Shown one piece after another: positions 19,035 to 26,471 of a stretch of DNA of 64,000 nt (positions are counted from its first letter, which is position 1; each line of letters opens with the position of its first letter). The stretch is from JACCXG01 sp963785755 (GTDB lineage: Bacteria > Acidobacteriota > Vicinamibacteria > Vicinamibacterales > 2-12-FULL-66-21): assembly GCA_963785755.1 (NCBI GenBank), contig CAWAXG010000071.1:434001-498000 (forward strand). Direction: 5' to 3'. The notes beneath the pieces were generated by a model. The model was not told the DNA's origin. It saw only the letters and a program-made list of their open reading frames with translations, and did not search any database. Made by a program: the position numbers and the translations under genes.

Positions 19035-20917
19035 ATGAGTGTCATGCCCCCCAGCGAGGTCGCCGCCGGCCAGGTGGCTGCCCGGCCCCGGATCATCAAC
19101 GATTTGAGTATCCAGGTGGCGACGGTCAACGGGTCCGGAAGCCAGACGGCCAACCTCGTTCTGTTGCGGTCGATTTTCCAGATGGGTGTCCCGGTGTCGG
19201 GGAAGAACATGTTCCCCTCGAACATCGCGGGGCTGCCGACGTGGTACACGATCCGCGCCAACAAGGACGCCTACGTCGGACGGAAGAAGGAAGTCGACTT
19301 CCTCGTCGCGATGAATCCCGAAACGGCACAGGAGGACGTCCTCACGCTCCCGCCCGGCGCGGCCGTGTTGTACGACGAGCCGCTCAAGCTCAGCGGACTC
19401 CGGACCGACGTGCAGTTCTACCCGGTCCCCTTCGACAAGATCGTCTCCGAGGTCTGCAAGGACGCCAAGCTGCGTCGCCTCGTCAAGAACATGATCTACG
19501 ACGGCGTTCTCTCGAACCTGCTGCACATCGATCTCGGGCAGATGGAGCACGCCCTGAAGAAGCAGCTCGGGAAGAAGCTGAAGGCGATCGAGTTGAACAT
19601 GGCGGCGCTGGAGGCCGGTTCGGCGCTATGCCGCGGCGCATCTCGCGAAGCAGGATCCGTTACTGGATCGAGCCGATGGACAAGACCACCGGCATGATCC
19701 TCGTCGAGGGCAACGCCGCGGCGGCGTTCGGCTGCATGATGGCCGGCGTGACGGTGGTCGCCTGGTATCCGATCACGCCGTCCTCGTCGCTGCCCGAAAC
19801 GCTGATCCAGCTGATGAAGAAGTACCGGCACGATCCGGAGACCGGCAAAGCGACCTACGCGATCGTGCAGGCCGAGGACGAGATCGCGTCGATCGGGATG
19901 GTGGTCGGCGCCGGGTGGGCGGGCGCGCGCGCGATGACGTCCACCTCAGGGCCTGGCATCTCGCTGATGGGCGAGTTCGCCGGGCTCGCGTACTACGCTG
20001 AAGTGCCGGGCGTGGTCTTCGACATCCAGCGCGTCGGTCCATCGACCGGCCTGCCGACCCGGACGTCGCAGGGGGACATGCTCAGCACCGCACTGCTGTC
20101 GCACGGCGATACCAAGCAGATCATGCTCATCCCGGCGTCGGTGGAAGAGTGCTATCAGATGTCGATGGAGGCGTTCGATCTCGCCGAACGCTTCCAGACC
20201 ATCATCTTCGTGATGAGCGACCTCGACCTCGCGATGAATACCTGGATGTCCACGACATTCGAGTATCCGGAACGGCCGGTCGATCGCGGGAAGGTGCTCG
20301 ATGCCGAGACGCTCAAGCGTCTGGGATCATGGGGCCGCTACAAGGACGTCGACGGCGACGGCATTCCGTACCGGACGATTCCCGGCAACGACATGCCGCC
20401 CTACTTCACGCGCGGATCCGGGCACAACGAAAAGGGACAGTACAGCGAGCGGCCAGACGACTACGTGAACAACATGGACCGGCTGCTGCGGAAGTTCGAA
20501 ACGGCCCGGAAGCACGTGCCCAGGCCCGAGGTCGAGCACGCCGACAACGCCGAGATCGGCATCATCGGGTACGGCACCAGCCACTGGGCCATCGACGAGA
20601 GCCGCGATCAGCTGCAGAAAGAGTTCGGCGTGCGGACCGGCTATCTGCGCCTGCGCGCCTATCCGTTCACGCCGGAGCTGGACGAGTTCCTCGATCGCTA
20701 CGCCCGCATCTACGTGGTCGAGCAGAATCGCGACGCGCAGATGCTGAGCCTGATCCGGCTGGATTGCTCGCCCGCGCGCGCCGCCAAGCTGCGCAGCGTC
20801 CTGCACTACAGCGGCCTGCCGATCGACGCCCGCTCGGTGACCGACGCGATCGAGACGGCCGAGGGGCTGAAGGGACGTGCCGAGGCCGGCAGCCTGGTCT
20901 CGGCGGCGGAGAGATAG
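19035..20917 (+). CDS. korA: 2-oxoglutarate:ferredoxin oxidoreductase alpha subunit (fused gamma-alpha), two 1-nt frameshifts
   Basis: With KorB it converts 2-oxoglutarate and CoA to succinyl-CoA, CO2 and reduced ferredoxin. The N-terminal gamma domain (residues about 20-195) begins INDLSIQVATVNGSGSQTAN; the alpha pyrimidine-binding domain follows with AGVTVVAWYPITPSSSL and TSTSGPGISLM. Single extra bases at about 19622 and 19660 break the linker; removal restores RYAAAHLAKQDPYWIEPMDKT and a continuous 626 residues. The gamma-alpha fusion is the standard architecture for this enzyme class. It follows sucCD directly in the cycle. Confidence 0.9.
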
Positions 20918-20937
20918 CACTAAGATAAACAGCGGCT

Positions 20938-21020
20938 GCGCCCCGACCGACAGGCTCAGGGTAGCCGAGCGAAGCTGCGCCCCCGAGCGAGAGCGAGCGG
21001 GGGTGGGGCCCCGCGAGCAT
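20938..21020. repeat. GC-rich hairpin-forming element between korA and korB
   Basis: The 109-bp spacer contains two GCTGCGCCCC-type words, a CCCCCG to CGGGGG stem around a GAGCGAGAGCGAG loop, and GGGGCCCC. The segment also contains CGACAGGCTCAGG, which resembles REP-like words seen in other genomes. It would lie inside the korAB mRNA and may tune korB expression. Confidence 0.4.
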
Positions 21021-21026
21021 TAGAAA

Positions 21027-22073
21027 ATGACCACCACCGCCACACCGGAACCGGGCCGGAAGATCAATCGCATCGGCCTCGACGTACAGCCCTATCGCGG
21101 CGGCAAGACCACGCTCTGCGCCGGCTGCGGGCACAACGCGATCTCCGAGCGGATCATCGACGCCTTCTTCGAGATGGGCATCGATCCGAAGGGTGTGATC
21201 AAGCTCTCGGGTATCGGCTGCTCGAGCAAGAGTCCGGCGTACTTTCTCGGCGCCTCCCACGGATTCAACACGGTTCATGGCCGCATGCCGTCGGTCGGGA
21301 CCGGGGCGGTGCTCGCCAATCGCAAGCTGATCGCCATCGGCGTCAGCGGCGACGGCGATACCGGCGCAATCGGCATCGGGCAGTTCGTCCACATGATGCG
21401 GCGAAACGTTCCCCTCATCTACATCATCGAGGACAACGGCTGCTACGGCCTGACCAAGGGGCAGTTCTCGCCGACCGCGGACGTCGGCTCGAAGACCAAA
21501 GGGGGGACGCCCAACGAGCTGCAGCCGATCGACACCTGCTCGCTCGCCATCGATCTCGGCGCCTCGTTCGTCGCCCGCTCGTTCTCGGGCGACAAGAAGC
21601 AGCTGCTGTCGATCCTGAAGGCGGCGCTGAGCCACCGCGGCACCTGCATGATCGACGTGCTCTCGCCGTGCGTGACCTTCAACGACCACGAGGGCTCGAC
21701 CAAGAGCTATGCGTATGTGAAGGAGCACGAAGAGCCGCTCGGCCAGATCAACTTCGTCCCGTATTTCGAGGACATCTCAATCGAGTACGAGCCCGGGACG
21801 ACGAAAGAGGTGCGGCTCCACGACGGGTCGAGGTTGTACCTCACGAAGGTGGCCGAGGAGTACAACCCGACGGACAAGCACGCCGCCCTGCGGCTGCTGC
21901 AGGAGACCGATCGCCGCGGCGAGTTCGCGACCGGGATCCTCTACGTCGCGCCCGACAAGCAGGATCTCGTCGATCTCCTCAACATCGTCGACGAGCCGCT
22001 GGCGACGCTGCCGCTCGGTCGCGTCCGGCCGCCGAAGTCGGCGCTCGACGAGTTCATGGAAGCGCACAAATAG
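21027..22073 (+). CDS. korB: 2-oxoglutarate:ferredoxin oxidoreductase beta subunit
   Basis: TPP-binding catalytic subunit of the KOR complex. Cysteines for the [4Fe-4S] cluster are in LCAGCGHN near 31 and GIGCSSKSP near 65; the TPP/Mg motif is SGDGDTGAIG near 110 with ENGCYGLTKGQ-type residues after it (EDNGCYG here). The 348 residues match the KorB/PorB family. Together with icd, sucCD, sdhCAB and mdh it makes a ferredoxin-linked TCA segment. Confidence 0.95.
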   Translation: MTTTATPEPGRKINRIGLDVQPYRGGKTTLCAGCGHNAISERIIDAFFEMGIDPKGVIKLSGIGCSSKSPAYFLGASHGFNTVHGRMPSVGTGAVLANRKLIAIGVSGDGDTGAIGIGQFVHMMRRNVPLIYIIEDNGCYGLTKGQFSPTADVGSKTKGGTPNELQPIDTCSLAIDLGASFVARSFSGDKKQLLSILKAALSHRGTCMIDVLSPCVTFNDHEGSTKSYAYVKEHEEPLGQINFVPYFEDISIEYEPGTTKEVRLHDGSRLYLTKVAEEYNPTDKHAALRLLQETDRRGEFATGILYVAPDKQDLVDLLNIVDEPLATLPLGRVRPPKSALDEFMEAHK

Positions 22074-22096
22074 AAGCGGGGCAGTCCCCGGCGCCG

Positions 22097-22294
22097 TTAC
22101 CCTCCCTCTGTTTCGTCCAGGTTCGCGCCAATCCGATCCTGCGCCGTGCCGACCGGATCGTTCGGCAGGCCTTCGGCGTCGACGCCCGGGGCATTCGGAT
22201 TGCCCTGATTGGGAACGTCAGAGGGCCGGTCGCCCTCGACCGCTCCGATATGCTCGTCCGCGCCGTCGCGCGTACCTCGCGTCTTGTCCGTCAT
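22097..22294 (-). CDS. Small hydrophilic acidic protein, 65 aa, unknown
   Basis: I do not recognise a named family. It is very polar, rich in Gly, Asp and Asn, with no cysteine or membrane segment. It is antisense-oriented between korB and ndk, ends 23 bases from the korB stop, and has GGAG 5 bases before the ATG at 22294. Third codon positions are strongly G or C, like the neighbouring genes, which supports real coding. The C-terminal GLPNDPVGTAQDRIGAN stretch looks like a conserved motif and would be the best search query. Confidence 0.6.
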   Translation of the reverse strand: MTDKTRGTRDGADEHIGAVEGDRPSDVPNQGNPNAPGVDAEGLPNDPVGTAQDRIGANLDETEGG

Positions 22295-22418
22295 CGCTCC
22301 AGCTCCGCTCCTGTAGTGGTCTGTCTTTCGCCTGAGTCTGACTATACCAACTCATCGCGCGCGGGCCGAGGGCACGTTCGCCACCCGTATCGCGCACGGG
22401 CTGATCCATTTCCCGTCA

Positions 22419-22424
22419 TATAAT
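22419..22424 (+). promoter_or_regulatory. Candidate -10 element of ndk
   Basis: TATAAT lies 9 bases before the ndk ATG at 22434, so initiation would fall at or next to the start codon and the mRNA would be leaderless or nearly so. AAGGA overlaps the interval but would be cut off by such a start. Confidence 0.45.
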
Positions 22425-22433
22425 CCGAAGGAT

Positions 22434-22847
22434 ATGGAGCGGACGTTGGCGATCATCAAGCCCGATGCCGTCGAAGCGCGGCAGGCCGGGCGAATCATTC
22501 AGCGCATCGAAGAGGCCGGTTTTCGAATCAAGGCGATGCGCCTGCGGCAGCTGTCGGTGCGGGAGGCGGAAGGCTTCTACGCCGTGCACCGGGAGCGCCC
22601 CTTCTTCAAGAGTCTGACGGCGTTCATGTCCCGCGGCCCGGTGGTCGTGATCGCCCTCGAGGCGCCGGACGCGATCAAGAAGTGGCGGACGCTGATGGGC
22701 GCGACCGATCCCGCGAAGGCGGATCCCGGCACGCTGCGCAAGGAATTCGGGACGTCGATCGAGAACAACGCGACCCACGGCTCCGATGCCCCCGACACCG
22801 CAGCTTTCGAGATCGGGTATTTCTTCGCGGGGATCGAGCTTGTGTGA
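22434..22847 (+). CDS. ndk: Nucleoside diphosphate kinase
   Basis: Transfers gamma-phosphate between nucleoside tri- and diphosphates through a phosphohistidine. The 137 residues begin ERTLAIIKPDAV; the active-site histidine is in NNATHGSDAPDTA near 116. Length and motifs are those of bacterial Ndk. A small membrane protein starts 3 bases after its stop, so the two are likely co-translated. Confidence 0.96.
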   Translation: MERTLAIIKPDAVEARQAGRIIQRIEEAGFRIKAMRLRQLSVREAEGFYAVHRERPFFKSLTAFMSRGPVVVIALEAPDAIKKWRTLMGATDPAKADPGTLRKEFGTSIENNATHGSDAPDTAAFEIGYFFAGIELV

Positions 22848-22850
22848 CCC

Positions 22851-23045
22851 ATGGGCAAGTGGCTGGTCATCGCCGGTCTGGTGGTCGCGGGAATCGGCCT
22901 GCTGATGATGGCCGGGCTGCCGATCGGGCGGCTGCCCGGGGACATTTCGTTCCGGCGCGGCAACACGACGGTCTATTTCCCGCTGGCGACGTCGATCATC
23001 CTGAGCATCATCCTGACGCTGTTGCTCGCCCTGTTCCGGCGCTAG
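22851..23045 (+). CDS. DUF2905 family small membrane protein
   Basis: A 64-residue protein with two hydrophobic helices (about 4-22 and 45-61) around a conserved GRLPGDISFRRGN turn, the hallmark of DUF2905. Function is unknown; it would sit in the inner membrane. It starts 3 bases after ndk. Confidence 0.9.
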   Translation: MGKWLVIAGLVVAGIGLLMMAGLPIGRLPGDISFRRGNTTVYFPLATSIILSIILTLLLALFRR

Positions 23046-23214
23046 CTGTCCGACCGCGCCCTGTTGGTTTGCCATCATTGCCAAAACTGCGAACATTGCC
23101 AACAATAGGCGGCGATTTCGACCACCCGCGGCGCGGCGTGGATGCCGCAGATTCTGCGATGGTGGCGGTTCCGGCACTGGCGGCGTTTTCGGCACTGTAG
23201 AAGGGTTGAGAGCT
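23046..23214. other. Spacer with short direct repeats between the DUF2905 gene and dcd
   Basis: The stretch shows TTGCCA/CATTGCCAA words on the left and two imperfect copies of TGGCGG-TTCCGGCAC and TGGCGGCGTTTTCGGCAC on the right. No coding frame is convincing. It resembles the other word-repeat spacers of this window. Confidence 0.35.
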
Positions 23215-23781
23215 GTGGCCATCAAAGCAGACCGGTGGATCAAGAGGATGGCGCTCGAGCACGGGATGATCGACCCGTTCGAGGAGCGCCAGGTGCGGCA
23301 GGGCGTGGTGTCGTACGGCCTGTCGTCGTACGGCTATGACATCCGCGTTGCGGACGAATTCAAGGTATTCACCAACGTCAACAACGCGCTGATCGATCCG
23401 AAGAATTTCGATCCGCGTTCGTTCGTCGACATCAAGTCGGACACGTGCATCGTGCCGCCGAACTCGTTCGCGCTGGCGCGGACCGTGGAATACTTCCGCA
23501 TTCCGCGCGACGTGCTGACGGTGTGCCTCGGCAAATCCACCTACGCCCGCTGCGGGATCATCGTGAACGTCACCCCGTTCGAACCGGAATGGGAGGGCAC
23601 CGCGACGCTCGAGATCTCCAATACCACGCCGCTCGCCGCCAAGATCTACGCCAACGAAGGCATCGCGCAGGTGTTGTTCTTCCAGAGCGACGAGGCGTGC
23701 GAGGTGTCGTACGCTGACAAGAAGGGCAAGTACCCTGAAACAGCAGGAAGTGACGCTGCCGAGGATCTGAAATCCTTATAA
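23215..23781 (+). CDS. dcd: dCTP deaminase
   Basis: Deaminates dCTP to dUTP for thymidylate synthesis. The 188 residues carry IRVADEF near 42, the VCLGKSTYARCG substrate block near 103, PFEPEWEGTATLEISN with the catalytic Glu, and NEGIAQVLFF. I chose GTG 23215 over the upstream TTG because it gives the family-like start AIKADRWIKRMA. Confidence 0.93.
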   Translation: MAIKADRWIKRMALEHGMIDPFEERQVRQGVVSYGLSSYGYDIRVADEFKVFTNVNNALIDPKNFDPRSFVDIKSDTCIVPPNSFALARTVEYFRIPRDVLTVCLGKSTYARCGIIVNVTPFEPEWEGTATLEISNTTPLAAKIYANEGIAQVLFFQSDEACEVSYADKKGKYPETAGSDAAEDLKSL

Positions 23782-23794
23782 GGGATTGGGGATC

Positions 23795-24538
23795 TCACCC
23801 CATCCTAATTCGCACGTCCAGCATTGGCAGCGCGTCCTCGGCCGGGGCGGCGATCGCCAGATCGACGTTGCCTGACGCGCCCGTCGCGCCGGGATTGATC
23901 TCGGCCGCGAAGGCGCCGTTGCGCCTGGCGACGTTCAGCAGTCCGGCAGCCGGATAGACCAGCGACGACGTGCCGACGGAGAGGAAGATTTCGGCCGCGG
24001 CGGCGGCCTCGGACGATCGCTCGAGAATCTCCGGATCGATCGTTTCGCCGAACCAGACCACACCGGGTCGGGCCAGTCCGCCGCAGCCCGGGCAGGTCGG
24101 CGGCAGCGTCGCCAGCGGCGTCGTCCGGTTCTCCCAGGGCGGCTGCCCGCACTCCGAGGCGCACCGCAGTTCCCAGATCGATCCGTGGAACCTGATGACG
24201 TTGCGGGTGCCGGCGGTCTCGTGCAGGCCGTCCACGTTCTGCGTGATCAACGTGAATCCCGGCCGCGCGCTCCACTTCGCCAGGATTTCATGCGCGGCGT
24301 TCGGCTTGCAGCGCGCGAGCACCGTGCGGCGCCAGTCGTACCATTCCCAGACGAGCTGCGGGTTGTGTGCGAAGGCTTCGGGCGTCGCGAGGTCTTCGGG
24401 CCGGTACTGGCGCCACAGGCCATCCTCGCCGCGGAATGTCGGCACGCCGCTCGCCGCGGACACGCCGGCACCGGTGACGACGACGATCGAGCGCGCGGCA
24501 CGCAGGCGGGTCACCAGTTCTTCGGTATCGACAGGCAT
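23795..24538 (-). CDS. cobB: Class III sirtuin, NAD-dependent deacylase
   Basis: Removes acyl groups from lysines using NAD. The 247 residues contain TGAGVSAASGVPTFRG near 21, TQNVDGLH, the catalytic His in IRFHGS, zinc cysteines in two pairs (CASEC and CPGC) and GVVWFGE. A Tyr-x-x-Arg pair in EWYDWRR matches the CobB/SIRT5 signature for succinyl or malonyl substrates, so desuccinylase activity is likely. That would be relevant beside succinyl-CoA-producing genes. It converges on dcd; TGGGG and CCCCA arms near 23787-23802 form a small hairpin between them. Confidence 0.93.
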   Translation of the reverse strand: MPVDTEELVTRLRAARSIVVVTGAGVSAASGVPTFRGEDGLWRQYRPEDLATPEAFAHNPQLVWEWYDWRRTVLARCKPNAAHEILAKWSARPGFTLITQNVDGLHETAGTRNVIRFHGSIWELRCASECGQPPWENRTTPLATLPPTCPGCGGLARPGVVWFGETIDPEILERSSEAAAAAEIFLSVGTSSLVYPAAGLLNVARRNGAFAAEINPGATGASGNVDLAIAAPAEDALPMLDVRIRMG

Positions 24539-24645
24539 CTCACCCAGCTCGTTCCTCGGGCCATCGTTGCCGCAGAGGACCCGCGTCTCACGCGGGCGTC
24601 CCGCGATCCGGCAGGGAGGCATCCGGCCGGTCGCAGCCGTCACGT

Positions 24646-24651
24646 TACAAT
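24646..24651 (+). promoter_or_regulatory. Candidate -10 element (TACAAT) of the HIRAN gene
   Basis: GTTACAATC precedes the ATG so that only 6 bases separate the hexamer from the start codon. The same GTTACAATC word sits in the same position before the PQQ-propeller gene at 48606. This predicts a leaderless transcript. Confidence 0.45.
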
Positions 24652-24657
24652 CGACCG

Positions 24658-24987
24658 ATGCCCGATTCTATCCTCGAGCGCATCCCCGTGGTCGGTGGGC
24701 TTGCATACATCGAGCGCGTCCGCCGGCTGCCTGGATCGTTCACCGCGACCCTGCACGCGGAGCCCGACAGTCGGTATTTCCCGCACGCGATTGCGGTGGT
24801 CGTGAACGGAGACAAGGTCGGGTACGTGGCGCCGGAATTCGCGCGCGGGATCTACGAGCGGGTGCGCGCCTCAACAGTATCGATCACGAGCCCGGGCCGA
24901 CGCGCGAAACACAGCGACCACGAGACGTCCGGGGTGGAATTGCTGCTGGATTTTCAGGCGATCGGCGCACAGCTGGCGTTGAAATGA
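24658..24987 (+). CDS. HIRAN-domain protein
   Basis: A 109-residue stand-alone HIRAN domain, a fold known from HLTF/Rad5-type proteins where it binds DNA ends. Visible hallmarks are the FTATLHAEPDSRYFPHAIAV core, VNGDKVGYVAPEFA near 43, and a C-terminal basic and acidic tail. In bacteria the role is unproven. It is divergent from the sirtuin gene with a spacer of about 120 bp. Confidence 0.8.
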   Translation: MPDSILERIPVVGGLAYIERVRRLPGSFTATLHAEPDSRYFPHAIAVVVNGDKVGYVAPEFARGIYERVRASTVSITSPGRRAKHSDHETSGVELLLDFQAIGAQLALK

Positions 24988-25042
24988 GCGCCCCTGAGGT
25001 TGACCGTGTGTGGTGCGGGTGTTAGTATTAATCTCTTCCTGA

Positions 25043-25119
<77 letters not shown>

Positions 25120-25131
25120 CAGATACTCGAG

Positions 25132-25166
25132 GAGAGGTCGCCTTCCCGGCGACCTCTCGTTTTTTT
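25132..25166 (+). terminator. Rho-independent terminator after tRNA-fMet
   Basis: GAGAGGTCGCC (25132-25142) and GGCGACCTCTC (25148-25158) form a perfect 11-bp stem with a 5-base loop, followed by G and seven T residues. It ends the tRNA transcript before the cold-shock gene. Confidence 0.95.
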
Positions 25167-25220
25167 GAGCGCGGCCGCCGCGAGAATTCCCCGTAAAACC
25201 GCATAGGAGTGAGTCACCGG

Positions 25221-25430
25221 ATGATGACAGGAACGATCAAGACGCTACGAGCAGACAAGGGATTTGGCTTTATTCGAGATGCCGCGGGCAGGGAGGTGTT
25301 CTTTCATGCCAGCGCCATCTACGGAGAGGGCATCGACAACCTGCGCGAGGGCGATGGTGTCGAGTTCGATCTCGGCGAGGCCAGCTCGAAAGGACTTCGG
25401 GCATCGAGTGTCCGTCGGACCACCACATAG
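25221..25430 (+). CDS. Cold-shock domain protein
   Basis: Small single-stranded nucleic-acid-binding protein of about 69 residues. RNP1 reads KGFGFI and RNP2 reads VFFHASAI, both complete. I start at ATG 25221, with AGGAG about 11 bases upstream; a GTG at 25209 would add four unconserved residues. It is likely an RNA chaperone, but growth-phase control cannot be judged from the sequence. Confidence 0.92.
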   Translation: MMTGTIKTLRADKGFGFIRDAAGREVFFHASAIYGEGIDNLREGDGVEFDLGEASSKGLRASSVRRTTT

Positions 25431-25475
25431 ACCGACGACTGCGCCGTACCCGAGATGGTGGTCGGGTGCGGATCG

Positions 25476-26165
25476 TCATTGCCCAGCGGGCGACGACGGC
25501 TGTCGGAGATAATCCTCGCCCAGGCGCCGCAGCTTTCCGGCGAGGTCACGGGTGAGACTGCGCTGGAAGACCATCCGGGTCTCGGGATCGGCTTCGAGAT
25601 ACCGCCGCAGCGTTGCCAATTCCCAGCGCAGCGCATGCACCGGCTCCACTGTCACCGCGTCCACTTCGGCCGGGGCGCCGCTCATCACGAGTGCGGAGCC
25701 GACGATTTCCCCGGCCCCCAGCTCACCCAGGACCCGTCCGTCCTTCGACACACGCACCTTGCCGCGGACAACGAGTGCGATCGCCTCGGCCGGCGTGCCG
25801 TGCTCGATCAGGCGCTCGCCGGGAGCCGATCTGGTCCAGGACCCGAGGTTGATAAGCTGCAGAACCTTGCGGGACGGCAGTTGCGAGAACGCGAGCCGTC
25901 GAACCTCCTCCTCGTCGGGCGTCAGCTTGACCGGACGACGTTCGAGGTAGAGACGCCAGGATTGGAAGGCATTGATTCCAGCGAAGACGACACTCCAGGC
26001 GATCGGCGCCCACTGCGGTGTGGGCTGAAGGACGAAGTATGGGAGCGCAATCACCGATGAGGCCACCGCGAACACCCGCAGCCACAGAATGTCGCGGACG
26101 CTGTACGCCACGAGCAACAGGATGTTGGCCACGTGAATGAAATAGTTTGGATTGAATGAGCTCAC
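25476..26165 (-). CDS. Popeye-like membrane protein with cyclic-nucleotide-binding-type domain
   Basis: The 229 residues begin SFNPNYFIHVANILLLVAYSV and contain three predicted membrane helices within residues 8-75, then a soluble domain with the cNMP-fold pattern GERLIEHGTPAEAIALVVRGKV and LGELGAGEIVG. This layout, three helices then a cyclic-nucleotide-like barrel, matches animal Popeye-domain proteins and their bacterial relatives. Ligand binding is inferred only. I chose GTG 26165 because GAGGAAG lies just upstream; the longer GTG start at 26186 lacks one. Confidence 0.75.
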   Translation of the reverse strand: MSSFNPNYFIHVANILLLVAYSVRDILWLRVFAVASSVIALPYFVLQPTPQWAPIAWSVVFAGINAFQSWRLYLERRPVKLTPDEEEVRRLAFSQLPSRKVLQLINLGSWTRSAPGERLIEHGTPAEAIALVVRGKVRVSKDGRVLGELGAGEIVGSALVMSGAPAEVDAVTVEPVHALRWELATLRRYLEADPETRMVFQRSLTRDLAGKLRRLGEDYLRQPSSPAGQ

Positions 26166-26222
26166 GATGACTTCCTCATGCCGCACCCTGACGCAAACCG
26201 TGGTTCGCGACGGTCACACGGC

Positions 26223-26471
26223 TCAACAGGATGTGGCAACGACCTTCTGCATCGTGACACGCATCCGGGCGTGAGCGGCCCCCAAACTGAATCGTGGGGC
26301 GATGACTGGAGTCAACTGAACACGCTGAACCCCCAGGGCATGGCGCCGGGCAATCTCGACGGGAAGTAAGAACCAGCCTGCGACGTCGTGCGGACCCTCA
26401 ACATGTCCGTACAACGTCAGACCCTGCCTCGACCAACCTACCGTGAGCGTCCAGGGCCGATCGAAGATCAC
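26223..26471 (-). CDS. Possible small protein coupled to the radical SAM gene
   Basis: An 82-codon frame whose GTG start overlaps the TGA of the upstream radical SAM gene as GTGA, the coupling style used elsewhere here. The first half (IFDRPWTLTVGW, GHVEGPHDVAGWFLLP) looks protein-like, but third-position GC is lower than in neighbours and no family is recognised. It could be chance. Confidence 0.3.
   Translation of the reverse strand: MIFDRPWTLTVGWSRQGLTLYGHVEGPHDVAGWFLLPVEIARRHALGVQRVQLTPVIAPRFSLGAAHARMRVTMQKVVATSC

Noticed and set aside
25209..25220. GTG 25209 as start of the cold-shock gene
   Set aside because: It would overlap the AGGAG ribosome-binding site and add residues not found in the family; ATG 25221 fits better.
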